NCBI GenBank assembly: GCA_947501635.1
Contig: CANMWT010000006.1
Coordinates: 124,001-188,000, forward strand
From: an uncultured Roseobacter sp.
GTDB lineage: Bacteria; Pseudomonadota; Alphaproteobacteria; Rhodobacterales; Rhodobacteraceae
DNA: 64,000 bases
Direction of reading: 5' to 3'
The notes below the pieces were generated by a model. It was not told the origin of the DNA. It ran no database searches and was given only the letters and a program-made list of their open reading frames with translations. The position numbers were made by a program, and so were the translations under genes. Position 1 is the stretch's first letter. Every line of letters begins with the position of its first letter. Below, in pieces: positions 53,527-61,981 of this stretch.

Positions 53527-54504
53527 GTGGATCAAATTCTGTCACTGGCGGCGACGAATCTCTTATCGCCTATTATCCTATCGTTTGCTTTGGGCGTTGC
53601 TGCTTCTCTGGCGCGGTCGGATCTGAGTGTTCCCGAAGCGGCGGCTAAGGCGCTGTCGATATACCTGCTGTTCGCGATCGGTTTCAAAGGGGGCGTCAGT
53701 GTTGCCGCGCACGGCATTGATGCCAAGCTGGGGCTGACGCTATTGGCCGGCATCATACTGTCTGCGGGTCTTCCTCTCATTGCATTTGCCCTGCTCAAAC
53801 TCCTGACCAATCTCAGCCGTCTGGATGCGGCGGCCGTTGCGGCGCATTATGGCTCAATCTCAATTGTGACCTTCGTGGCGGCAACATCGGTCCTGCAAAG
53901 CAGTGGGATCACTTATGAAGGCTATATGGTCGCTGTTGCTGCGGCGATGGAAGCGCCAGCGATACTGTCTGCCCTTTGGTTGATCACGCGCGGCGGGGGA
54001 GACCGCCGCATGGACAGCGATCTGTGGCGCGAAATCCTGTTGAATGGCTCTATAGTTCTGCTTGTTGGTTCGTTTTTCATTGGATGGATCACGGGTGAAG
54101 ACGGTTTGGCGGAAATCTCGAGCTTTATCGTTGCGCCGTTCAAGGGGGCCTTGTGCCTCTTCTTGCTTGACATGGGTCTTGTTGCCGGTCGCGGGCTGCG
54201 TGACCGCAGTGACGTGTTGCGCCCCGGCGTTCTGGCCTTTGGGGTTTTGATGCCGGTTATCGGCAGTGCGCTGGGGGCAACTTTTGGCTTGCTGTTGGGG
54301 TTGTCGACCGGTGGCGTCGCGCTGTTGATGGTCTTGTCGGCATCCGCGTCCTATATCGCTGTGCCCGCCGCCATGCGCGTGGCACTGCCCGAGGCAAACC
54401 CGTCTATTTATCTGACGTTATCACTTGGTGTCACCTTTCCCTTCAATCTCACGCTGGGCATACCGCTTTACGTAGCCGTTGCCTCGGCGCTGACAGGAGT
54501 TTGA
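53527..54504 (+). CDS. Sodium-dependent bicarbonate permease, SbtA family
   Basis: 325 residues from a GTG at 53527, which has AAGGAG at good spacing. About ten helices in two similar halves. Conserved parts: LLSPIILSFALGVAASLARSDLSVPEAAAKALSIYLLFAIGFKGGVSV, then AAVAAHYGSISIVTFVAATSVL, and ASASYIAVPAAMRVALPEANPSIYLTLSLGVTFPFNLTLGIPLY. These match the SbtA (DUF897) group. SbtA symports Na+ and HCO3-. It sits between a carbonic anhydrase and an SbtB-type PII gene. Confidence 0.92.
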   Translation: MDQILSLAATNLLSPIILSFALGVAASLARSDLSVPEAAAKALSIYLLFAIGFKGGVSVAAHGIDAKLGLTLLAGIILSAGLPLIAFALLKLLTNLSRLDAAAVAAHYGSISIVTFVAATSVLQSSGITYEGYMVAVAAAMEAPAILSALWLITRGGGDRRMDSDLWREILLNGSIVLLVGSFFIGWITGEDGLAEISSFIVAPFKGALCLFLLDMGLVAGRGLRDRSDVLRPGVLAFGVLMPVIGSALGATFGLLLGLSTGGVALLMVLSASASYIAVPAAMRVALPEANPSIYLTLSLGVTFPFNLTLGIPLYVAVASALTGV

Positions 54505-54508
54505 ACCT

Positions 54509-54820
54509 ATGCAAACACATGAAGCAAAACGCGTTGAAATCACGATTGAAGCGATCATGCAGTCGCGTCTGACGGATGCCCTGCGCAAGGCGGGTGTGAC
54601 CGGCTACACGGTCTTGCCGGTACTCGGCGGCTCGGGCCGGTCGGGTGACTGGGTCCGTTCTGGCGAAATCGGCCGTGCAAGCGGTATGGTTCAGGTGGTT
54701 TGCATTATCCATCCTGATCGGCTGGACCCTTTGCTTGATGCTGCTTTTGACGTCGTTGACAAGCACATAGGCGTTGTATCGGTTGTTGATTGCGATGTTC
54801 TGCGCGCAGAGCGTTTTTAA
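54509..54820 (+). CDS. PII-like regulatory protein of the SbtB type
   Basis: 103 residues, ATG 5 bp after the sbtA stop. Ferredoxin-like fold with the SbtB-type sequence VTGYTVLPVLGGSGRSGDWVRSGEIG, in which the glycine-rich T-loop and basic residues bind adenine nucleotides (ATP/ADP/AMP/cAMP in cyanobacterial SbtB). The cyanobacterial CGPxGC tail is absent; it ends DVLRAERF. It probably controls the adjacent SbtA permease according to energy or cAMP state. Confidence 0.88.
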   Translation: MQTHEAKRVEITIEAIMQSRLTDALRKAGVTGYTVLPVLGGSGRSGDWVRSGEIGRASGMVQVVCIIHPDRLDPLLDAAFDVVDKHIGVVSVVDCDVLRAERF

Positions 54821-54855
54821 CTCTTTTTAAACAAAGTTTAAGCAAACCTGCGCTT

Positions 54856-55266
54856 ATGAATAAGCGTCACGTTTCCGTAGAATTACCTCCCGATCTTTTA
54901 AGAGCTGTGCACGACCTGGCCACCGAGCAGGAAAATACTGTATCCCATTTGGTTGAAGGCCTGCTCTCAGATCACCTCGCCCGCAGCAAAGGGGCAAAAC
55001 CCGCCACGCCCCCACCGGACGAGAAACTGGTGTTTGCCTTGCAAAAGCTGCTGTTTCGGGACATGGCTGAGGCGTCAGACTGGGATGATCTTGACAATCG
55101 CATGCGCAAACACGGGTACTACCTGAAAATTGCGTGGGGCGGGTTGTCACTGCATACGGAAACGAGCGGGCAAAAAGTCTGCCAGACGCACCGGCTGGGC
55201 TTTTCTTATGGCACCTTCGTGCGCCGTTTTGGCCCAGGCAAGCCCCGGGACCCGCAGGACCCTTGA
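54856..55266 (+). CDS. Ribbon-helix-helix-like protein of unknown function
   Basis: 136 residues from the ATG at 54856. The N-terminal ~45 residues (RHVSVELPPDLLRAVHDLATEQENTVSHLVEGLLSDHLARS) look like a ribbon-helix-helix DNA-binding unit. The C-terminal 75 residues (EKLVFALQKLLFRDMAEASDWDDLDNRMRKHGYYLKIAWGGLSLHTETSGQK) are of unknown family. It follows the sbtB-like gene by 35 bp and could regulate the module, which is inference. Confidence 0.65.
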   Translation: MNKRHVSVELPPDLLRAVHDLATEQENTVSHLVEGLLSDHLARSKGAKPATPPPDEKLVFALQKLLFRDMAEASDWDDLDNRMRKHGYYLKIAWGGLSLHTETSGQKVCQTHRLGFSYGTFVRRFGPGKPRDPQDP

Positions 55267-55377
55267 AAGACCCCATCCGCGCCAGACACCCGGCCTGAGG
55301 AAGGCGCGATTTCTCTGGGAATTTGGCAGGTTAATGTTAATCATTTCACCGGTTAGGGTCTTAAAGGGAGAATTGGT

Positions 55378-57219
55378 GTGTTCGAAAGCGCCCTTCGCAG
55401 CTATCGGCATGCAGTGCGTCTTTGGGTGCCGTTGCTGGTGTCTCATCTTTTCGTAAGGCTTGTCGCGATTGCGGTACTGGTGCCGATGATGGGTGCCTTG
55501 CTGGGCTTCATGCTGACCTTTTCGGATCAGGCTGCTTTGACCGATCAGGATATCGCGCGGTTTCTCCTCACGCCTGTGGGCGCTTTGGGGGCGCTGTTAC
55601 TGGGAGCCGCATTAATCAGCACTGCCGTGTTTGATCTTGCGTTCATGACGGCGGTACTGCGCGCAGACCAGCCTACCGTGGGTCGGTCACTGTGTGTCGC
55701 AACTGGTTTTCTGATTGAAGCTTTCCCGCGCCTTTTTGCTTTTGCGCTGCAAGTCCTGTTGCGCGTTTTGGTTCTGTCGCTGCCGTTTCTGGCAATCGGG
55801 GCAGGCGCGGCTGCCTTGCTGCTGACCGAATTTGATATCAACTACTATCTGGCAAACCGGCCTCCGGCGTTCGGAACGATGCTTGTGATCGGTGGCATCT
55901 GTGCGCTGGTTCTGGGCCTTCTGCTGCTTGAGCGGTTTACGGCATGGGCGATCGCGCTGCATCTGAGTATTTTTGATCGGGTGCGGCCAAAGGACTCCTT
56001 TTTGGCCAGTCGGACAGCCCTGACGGGGTACAGGCTGGCTCTTTTGCGCAAACTTGTCGCGTGGTTTGCGTTTCGCTTTGTCTTGGCAACGATTGTTCTG
56101 GGGGCCGCGGGCTTTTTACTGGCCGAAGTGCCGCAGTTTTTCAGCGGTAACATTCGGGGCTTTTTTCTCGTGACCGGGGCGCTTGTTGCACTTTGGTCGT
56201 TTGCGAACGCTTTTGTCAGTGCAGTCTCTAACGGGGCGCTTTCCGATATACTCAACAATGAGTTCAATCGAATGTTGCAGACGCGGCCGGCGCGGGTGGA
56301 CCTTGAGGGTGAAAAGGGCATTGCACGGGTGCTTGCCGTGCCTGCGGTCGTTGCGGTTGTCTCGCTTGCGACGCTTTTGCTGGGAACGCTGGCCTTTAAT
56401 CAGGTGGGCGGACCGGAAAAAGTGGACATTATCGGCCACAGGGGGGCTGCGGCCAGTCGGCCGGAAAACACCATGTCTGCCATTGAAAAAGCAATTGCGG
56501 ACGGCGCGGACTGGGTCGAGATCGACGTGCAGGAAACCGCAGATGGTGAAGTCATTGTGGTGCACGACAGCGACTTCATGAAGTCTTCAGGCGTGCCGAC
56601 CAAGGTCTGGGATGTGACAATGCCTGAAGTCGCACAGATCGACATAGGCAGCTGGTTTGATCCTGCATATGCGGATGAACGCGCGCCGCTGTTGCGCGAT
56701 GTTCTGGAAGTTGTCAAAGACCGCTCGAAACTGATCATCGAACTCAAGTACTATGGTCACGATGTTGATCTGGAAAACAGGGTCATTGCGCTTGTGGAAG
56801 CCGCAGGCATGCAGGATCAGATTGCAACCATGTCGCTGAAGTACCCCGCGGTGCAGAAAATGCTGAAACTGCGCCCGGACTGGCGGACCGGTGTTCTGGC
56901 CGCAACGTCGATTGGCGATTTGACCGGTCTGGACGGAGATTTTATCGCGGTCAGTGCCGCGAGTTTGAAAACACGTCTGCTCAGACATGCTGAGGCGGCT
57001 GAAAAACAGGTCTACGTGTGGACGGTAAACGACGCGGCAATGATGTCCCGCATGATTTCGATGGGCGTGGATGGGATCATTACGGACAAACCAGATTTGG
57101 CCGGGGATGTGATCGCGCAATACGCTGATCTTACCACAGCGGAACGTGTTTTGCTGAGGCTGGGCAATGTGATCGGGTTTGCCTTCGATCTTTCCCCGCC
57201 GGTCGAGGAAGACGTATGA
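55378..57219 (+). CDS. Glycerophosphodiester phosphodiesterase with N-terminal membrane domain
   Basis: 613 residues from a GTG at 55378, AAGGGAG upstream. About 340 N-terminal residues form some six to eight membrane helices (GPDPase membrane domain type: ALRSYRHAVRLWVPLLVSHLF; FLASRTALTGYRLALLRKLVAW). The C-terminal ~260 residues are the GDPD barrel: DIIGHRGAAASRPENTMSAIEKAIADGADWVEIDVQ, then VVHDSDFMKSS, and KLIIELKYYG. It cleaves glycerophosphodiesters to glycerol-3-phosphate and an alcohol. Its stop overlaps the PLA2-like start (ATGA), so the two are made together. Confidence 0.92.
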   Translation: MFESALRSYRHAVRLWVPLLVSHLFVRLVAIAVLVPMMGALLGFMLTFSDQAALTDQDIARFLLTPVGALGALLLGAALISTAVFDLAFMTAVLRADQPTVGRSLCVATGFLIEAFPRLFAFALQVLLRVLVLSLPFLAIGAGAAALLLTEFDINYYLANRPPAFGTMLVIGGICALVLGLLLLERFTAWAIALHLSIFDRVRPKDSFLASRTALTGYRLALLRKLVAWFAFRFVLATIVLGAAGFLLAEVPQFFSGNIRGFFLVTGALVALWSFANAFVSAVSNGALSDILNNEFNRMLQTRPARVDLEGEKGIARVLAVPAVVAVVSLATLLLGTLAFNQVGGPEKVDIIGHRGAAASRPENTMSAIEKAIADGADWVEIDVQETADGEVIVVHDSDFMKSSGVPTKVWDVTMPEVAQIDIGSWFDPAYADERAPLLRDVLEVVKDRSKLIIELKYYGHDVDLENRVIALVEAAGMQDQIATMSLKYPAVQKMLKLRPDWRTGVLAATSIGDLTGLDGDFIAVSAASLKTRLLRHAEAAEKQVYVWTVNDAAMMSRMISMGVDGIITDKPDLAGDVIAQYADLTTAERVLLRLGNVIGFAFDLSPPVEEDV

Positions 57220-57779
57220 CAAGACTGGTGCTGATGCTTTTGGTGCTGTGGCCGGCTACGGCCGTTGCGCAGGAAGAAAGCCGCATGGAGACAGGTGTTC
57301 AGCGCACGCTGGAGATGCCCGCGCACCGGTCCCTGCAATCGGTCATTGCCGACCCTGACACGACGCTTGCGCCGTTCGAAACCGACGGGTGCAGCGGCGG
57401 CATGTCGTGGAGCTGGGGTGTTTTCGCGGAAATCTTCCCAAATTTTGCGGCAGCACAGGGGGCCGCCCCGCCATGGGAAGCGTGCTGCGTGGTGCACGAC
57501 AAAGTATACCACAACGCTGCAGGCGCCACCGATGCTGAACAAAGCTTTGCGGCGCGGTTGGCAGCGGACGAAGCCCTGCGCCAATGCGTGGCCGAGCCTG
57601 TCTCTGCCGATGTTCAACGGTTTGCGGAAGCCTATGATGTTTCGCAAGACATGATACGCTCCGCCTACGGCCTTGTTGCGCAGTCGATGTTCAACGCGGT
57701 TCGTCTTGGCGGTGGACCGTGTTCGGGCTTGCCATGGCGCTGGGGCTTTGGGTATCCGGGCTGCGTACCTGGCTTTTGA
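57216..57779 (+). CDS. Secreted phospholipase A2-like protein
   Basis: 187 residues with signal MTRLVLMLLVLWPATAVAQ. A PLA2-like core is visible: DGCSGG (residues 57-62) like the calcium loop and WEACCVVHDKVYH (87-99) with His94-Asp95, matching the CCxxHDxCY catalytic helix apart from Cys to Val. Two further Cys (QCVAEP, GPCSG) could form disulphides. Such enzymes release fatty acids from the sn-2 position of phospholipids. It is translationally coupled to the glycerophosphodiesterase. The assignment rests on the active-site motif; activity is not proven. Confidence 0.78.
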   Translation: MTRLVLMLLVLWPATAVAQEESRMETGVQRTLEMPAHRSLQSVIADPDTTLAPFETDGCSGGMSWSWGVFAEIFPNFAAAQGAAPPWEACCVVHDKVYHNAAGATDAEQSFAARLAADEALRQCVAEPVSADVQRFAEAYDVSQDMIRSAYGLVAQSMFNAVRLGGGPCSGLPWRWGFGYPGCVPGF

Positions 57780-57825
57780 TAAGCTACATGCAGCATCAAG
57801 CGATGCGAAAACTGCCTATTAGGCT

Positions 57826-58266
57826 CTATTCTCTGTAGATCCGGTGGCAGTCTTTGCAGCTTTGCGCCAGTTCCTTGACGGCTGTCTGTACGTCGGCTTG
57901 TGAGGAAATGCGCGTTGCCAGATCACGTGACAGACGCTCCAGCGCGTCGGACTTTGCTGTGAAATCATCAAAGTTTTGCCAGACCTCTGGTTTGGCTTCG
58001 GACATGGGATCGTCTTCTTCCTGCGCAAAAAGCTCCGGCGTCTGGGCCGCGTAAACCGCGATGGCTGCAGCGGCGGCACGGGCCTGCTGCTGGTCAAAGG
58101 CTGTTTTGCCTTTTGCCATCTCGCCAATGGTTTTCAGTTCTGCTGCGATACCGCTCATCGATGCCATACGAGCCTTAACGGCCGGGTTTTTGACGCCCGT
58201 GTGTGCAAGGGCCGTGCCGCAGAGCAAAACCGCCATCACGCATAGCAGGATATGAAATTGTTTCAT
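57826..58266 (-). CDS. Class II cytochrome c (c556/c'-type)
   Basis: 146 residues from the ATG at 58266. Signal peptide MKQFHILLCVMAVLLCGTALA. A four-helix bundle with a single C-terminal heme site, QSCKDCHRIYR (CxxCH), as in cytochromes c556 and c'. Residues MASMSGIAAELKTIGEMAKGK place the likely Met ligand in the first helix. It lives in the periplasm and carries electrons or binds gas. A terminator between it and asd separates the two transcripts. Confidence 0.93.
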   Translation of the reverse strand: MKQFHILLCVMAVLLCGTALAHTGVKNPAVKARMASMSGIAAELKTIGEMAKGKTAFDQQQARAAAAAIAVYAAQTPELFAQEEDDPMSEAKPEVWQNFDDFTAKSDALERLSRDLATRISSQADVQTAVKELAQSCKDCHRIYRE

Positions 58267-58280
58267 CGCCAGCCCCAATA

Positions 58281-58312
58281 AAAAACGCCCGCTGCTTTTA
58301 TAGCGGCGGGCG
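58281..58312 (-). terminator. Rho-independent terminator after asd
   Basis: Stem CGCCCGCTGC/GCGGCGGGCG (9 of 10 pairs; 58286-58295 with 58303-58312), loop TTTTATA. A run of A at 58281-58285 gives TTTTT on the minus strand. It lies just beyond the asd stop at 58323. Confidence 0.9.
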
Positions 58313-58322
58313 ATTGATTGTC

Positions 58323-59345
58323 TTAACCTTTTTTCAGCACCCTCTGGCCAAGAAGCTCGGCGATCTGCACGGCGTTCAGGGCAGCGCCCTTGCGCAGGTT
58401 GTCCGATACGCACCACAGGTTCAGGCCGTTGTCGATGGTGCTGTCCTGCCGGATACGGCTGATGAAAGTGGCAAAGTCGCCGACGCATTCGACCGGCGAC
58501 ACGTAGCCGCCATCTTCGCGTTTGTCGATCACCATGATGCCGGGCGCTTCACGCAGGATTTCGCGTGCCTCGTCTTCGTCCAGATGCTCTTCAAACTCGA
58601 TGTTCACAGCCTCGGAATGGCCGACAAACACAGGTACGCGCACGCAGGTTGCCGTAACCTTGATCTTGGTATCGATGATCTTTTTCGTTTCAGCGACCAT
58701 CTTCCACTCTTCCTTGGTCGATCCGTCTTCCATGAAGACGTCGATGTGCGGGATGACGTTGAACGCGATCTGTTTGGTGAATTTTTTCGCCGGTTTATCG
58801 TCTGTGGGGTTGTAGATCGACTTGGTCTGGTCCCACAGCTCGTCGATACCTTCCTTGCCCGCACCGGACACGGATTGATAGGTCGACACGACGACGCGCT
58901 TGATCGTAGCGCGGTCATGCAGCGGCTTGAGGGCCACGACCATCTGCGCGGTCGAGCAGTTCGGGTTCGCGATGATGTTCTTTTTGCTGTAGCCCATGAC
59001 CGCATCGGGATTGACCTCTGGCACGATAAGCGGCACGTCGGGATCATAGCGGTACAAAGAAGAGTTATCGATGACGACGCAGCCGGCGGCTGCAGCTTTG
59101 GGGCCATATGTCTTGGTCGCGTCAGAGCCGATGGCAAACAGCGCCATATCCCAACCCGTGAAATCGAATGTATCGATGTCCTTCGTCGTCAGCGTCTTGT
59201 CGCCAAAGCTTACTTCTGTCCCAAGTGACCTCCGGGATGCCAGAACGGCGATCTCGTCCACCGGAAAGTGGCGTTCAGCGAGGATATTCAGCATTTCGCG
59301 GCCCACATTGCCTGTGGCACCCGCAACAACGACGCGGTAACCCAT
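58323..59345 (-). CDS. asd: Aspartate-semialdehyde dehydrogenase
   Basis: 340 residues. NADP loop VVAGATGNVGREMLNIL is at the N-terminus. The catalytic Cys is in NPNCSTAQMVVALKPLH; VSTYQSVSGAGKEG and VPVFVGHSEAVNIEFEE follow (active-site His in GHSEAV). It makes aspartate semialdehyde for lysine, methionine, threonine and DAP. Single gene with its own terminator. Confidence 0.97.
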   Translation of the reverse strand: MGYRVVVAGATGNVGREMLNILAERHFPVDEIAVLASRRSLGTEVSFGDKTLTTKDIDTFDFTGWDMALFAIGSDATKTYGPKAAAAGCVVIDNSSLYRYDPDVPLIVPEVNPDAVMGYSKKNIIANPNCSTAQMVVALKPLHDRATIKRVVVSTYQSVSGAGKEGIDELWDQTKSIYNPTDDKPAKKFTKQIAFNVIPHIDVFMEDGSTKEEWKMVAETKKIIDTKIKVTATCVRVPVFVGHSEAVNIEFEEHLDEDEAREILREAPGIMVIDKREDGGYVSPVECVGDFATFISRIRQDSTIDNGLNLWCVSDNLRKGAALNAVQIAELLGQRVLKKG

Positions 59346-59470
59346 CTATTTACTCCAATGTGTCTGATGTGATGGTGCGCGCCTCATATACGCCAAACGC
59401 TGTTGTGGAAAGAGGCATTGGGCACAGGCGTGCACCGGTGTGACCATTAAACGCGAAAGGCACACTGAAA

Positions 59471-60241
59471 TCAGCGTGTTTTCCACTTTTCCGCGACAGC
59501 TTTTGCGCCCCCCAGCAGCAAAGCGATATCCATCGCCACCGCAACAAAGCGCGCCCCGGCATCCAGAGAGGCTTGGATCATGGTGTCGTCGGATGTGAGG
59601 ATGCCAGCGGCCTTACCGCTGCCGCTTATCCATTTCAGCGCGGACAGAATTGTGTTTTGCATGTCAGGATGTGAAGCCTGCCCCAGATACCCCATACTGG
59701 CTGACAAGTCAGCCGGCCCAATGAAAACACCGTCCACGCCGTCGACGGCAATAATGTCATCCAGATTCTCAAGCCCGAGTTTCGTTTCAACCTGCACAAG
59801 CAGGCAGATTTCCGCATCTGCAGTCGGGCCATAATTGTCGAACTGGCCAAAACCACCCGCCCGCGACACGCCATAACCTACGCCGCGTGTGCCTTCGGGT
59901 GGGTAGCGGCAGGCCCGCACAAGTTCCCGGGCCTGGTCGGCAGTTTCCACGATGGGGACAAGGATCGTCTGGACCCCGAGATCCAGCACCTGTTTGATGA
60001 TCCAAGTCTCTCCGACAGGCACACGCACGACCGCGTGGCTGTCGCTGGCTGCCAAGGCAATAACCTGATCGCGGATGGAACGGATGTCATTTGGCGAATG
60101 CTCACCGTCGATCAGAAGCCAGTCAAAGCCCCCGCGTCCCAATATCTCTGCTGTAAAGCCTTCGCCAATGCTCATCCAGCATCCATAAAGCGTATCGCCC
60201 TGTGCCAATGCTGATTTAAAGGTGTTTTTCGGTGCGGCCAT
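59471..60241 (-). CDS. HpcH/HpaI-type aldolase
   Basis: 256 residues. The start LAQGDTLYGCWMSIGEGFTAEILGRGGFDWLLIDGEHSPNDI holds the catalytic His in EHSPND. Later VQVETKLGLENLDDIIAVDGVDGVFIGPADLSASMG contains the metal-binding Glu/Asp. This is the class II pyruvate aldolase of the HpaI / 2-dehydro-3-deoxy-glucarate aldolase group. The physiological substrate cannot be told. Same direction as asd, about 125 bp upstream of it. Confidence 0.92.
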   Translation of the reverse strand: MAAPKNTFKSALAQGDTLYGCWMSIGEGFTAEILGRGGFDWLLIDGEHSPNDIRSIRDQVIALAASDSHAVVRVPVGETWIIKQVLDLGVQTILVPIVETADQARELVRACRYPPEGTRGVGYGVSRAGGFGQFDNYGPTADAEICLLVQVETKLGLENLDDIIAVDGVDGVFIGPADLSASMGYLGQASHPDMQNTILSALKWISGSGKAAGILTSDDTMIQASLDAGARFVAVAMDIALLLGGAKAVAEKWKTR

Positions 60242-60392
60242 TCTTTGTCTCCGATACGCAATGGTGTTTATAGCGGCTTGTACCGGTTAGACATCTTCAC
60301 CGCAGCGCTCAAGAAGTTTTGGATAGCATCAAACAGTCGTGACGTTTAGTGTCTGAGCGAGATCCAACGATATTGTTTACCTGAGATACCGC

Positions 60393-60752
60393 ATGACAGA
60401 AAACATCCACCCGATGGCGCCGGAGCATCTCCCATATTTTTTTGCGAGCGCCGATGGCACGGACTCTCTTTTCACCAATATGACTTTTCTGACCATTGGC
60501 GTTATCGTTTTATTGGGCGTTCTTTATTTCACGCTGCACTCACTGCCCGAAAGGATGGCGCATAAAGGCAACGCAACGCAGCTTCAGCTGATCAGCATTC
60601 TGTGCATTCTTGCGCTATTCACCCATAACAATGTTTTTTGGGTGCTTGCTTTGGTGTTGGCGGCCTTCAGGCCACCCGATTTTGTGACACCGTTGAACAC
60701 TATGGCGCAATCATTGCAACGCATAGCCAATCGGGAGCAGCGAGGTGATTGA
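60393..60752 (+). CDS. Small membrane protein, partner of the HlyD-type adaptor
   Basis: 119 residues. Two hydrophobic segments (MTFLTIGVIVLLGVLYFTL and LQLISILCILALFTHNNVFWVLALVLAAF) with a short basic loop SLPERMAHKG. It resembles in size and place the small membrane partner (DUF3302/YiaW-like) that accompanies HlyD-like YiaV, though sequence identity could not be tested. Its end overlaps the following GTG start by 8 bp. Confidence 0.7.
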   Translation: MTENIHPMAPEHLPYFFASADGTDSLFTNMTFLTIGVIVLLGVLYFTLHSLPERMAHKGNATQLQLISILCILALFTHNNVFWVLALVLAAFRPPDFVTPLNTMAQSLQRIANREQRGD

Positions 60753-61977
60753 ACTCTTTCTCTGCTCGCTTGTCACGATATTGCCCGATTACCTCTTGCG
60801 CCGTCGCTTTCAGGGGAAGCGATTTGGCGAACACATCAACTTTTTTACCGTTTGGTACGAGTTGCGGTGGGGGATCACGATGTGCGCCATGCTCACAACG
60901 ACGCTGATCACCATTGTGTTTTATTTCCACCCGAGCACGTCAAGCGTCACCTCGTTCTTTCGCACCGTGACGATTTTGTCCGAAGGCGCGGGTCGCGTTG
61001 AAGAAGTCTATGTTGTGAACAATGAGCGCGTCGATGCAGGTGCGCCGCTGTTCAAATTGGATGCCAGTCGCCAAGAAGCGGCACTGGAAGCGGCAGAGCG
61101 TCGGATCGAAGAGATTGATGCGGCCCTGGTTGTCGCCCAGACAGACCGAAACGCCGCCTTGGCGGCTGTCGAACAAGCAGAAGCATCACGCTTGCAAGTG
61201 CGTGAAGACCTTGACCGGCGACTGACACTGCAGGCCCGTGGCTCGACCGTGATTTCTGAGCGGGATGTCGAAGTGCTTCAAAATGAACTCGACGTGCAGG
61301 AGGGCATTTTGGATGCGGCCCGTGCAGGCGTGGCGTCAGTTGATGCCAACATCACGGTACTGTTGCCCGCACAGCGCGCAACAGCCGAAGCCGCGCTGGA
61401 ACAGGCTGTTGTGGAACTCGAGAAAATGACCGTCTACGCCGGTACATCAGGCACAGTCGAACAGTTTGCACTGCAGGTTGGTGATATCGTGAACCCGATC
61501 TTGCGACCTGCTGGTATCATTGTGCCGGAAGGGTCTGGGCATAACCGCTTCGAAGCTGGCTTCCCGCAGATATCGACACAGGTTATCAAGCCGGGCGGCG
61601 TGGCCGAAATCCTGTGTGCGTCAAATCCATTTACTGTCGTCCCAATGGTCATTGTGGATGTGCAAGACGTGATTGCTTCGGGACAGATCAGACCCACGGA
61701 CAGCCTTGTGGATGCGCAAACACAGGGGCCGCCGGGGTCTATCGTTGCGTTTCTTGAGCCGATCTACGCTGGGCAGACCGATGACATCCCGCCGGGCAGC
61801 CGCTGTATCGCAAACGCCTATACGTCAAACCACGATAAACTGGACGATCCCGACCTTGGGTTTGGTCAGCGCACCTTTATGCATGTGGTTGATACGGTGG
61901 GGCTGATCCATGCTGCAGGTTTGCGGCTGCGGGCGTTGCTCATGCCGCTTCAGATGTTGGTCTTTACTGGGCACTGA
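60745..61977 (+). CDS. HlyD-family membrane fusion (periplasmic adaptor) protein
   Basis: 410 residues from GTG at 60745 with GGGAG upstream. One or two N-terminal hydrophobic segments (LFLCSLVTILPDYLL; ELRWGITMCAMLTTTLITIVFYF) precede a biotinyl-lipoyl-like hairpin: SEGAGRVEEVYVVNNERVDAGAPLFKLDASRQEAALEAAERRIEEIDAAL, then the return half EKMTVYAGTSGTVEQFALQVGDIV. The long coiled coil between is that of MFP adaptors. No ABC or RND pump gene is next to it. It is co-translated with the small membrane protein upstream. Confidence 0.85.
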   Translation: MIELFLCSLVTILPDYLLRRRFQGKRFGEHINFFTVWYELRWGITMCAMLTTTLITIVFYFHPSTSSVTSFFRTVTILSEGAGRVEEVYVVNNERVDAGAPLFKLDASRQEAALEAAERRIEEIDAALVVAQTDRNAALAAVEQAEASRLQVREDLDRRLTLQARGSTVISERDVEVLQNELDVQEGILDAARAGVASVDANITVLLPAQRATAEAALEQAVVELEKMTVYAGTSGTVEQFALQVGDIVNPILRPAGIIVPEGSGHNRFEAGFPQISTQVIKPGGVAEILCASNPFTVVPMVIVDVQDVIASGQIRPTDSLVDAQTQGPPGSIVAFLEPIYAGQTDDIPPGSRCIANAYTSNHDKLDDPDLGFGQRTFMHVVDTVGLIHAAGLRLRALLMPLQMLVFTGH

Positions 61978-61981
61978 CCGC

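Noticed and set aside
58203-59228. 341-residue plus-strand open frame
   Set aside because: Antisense to asd.
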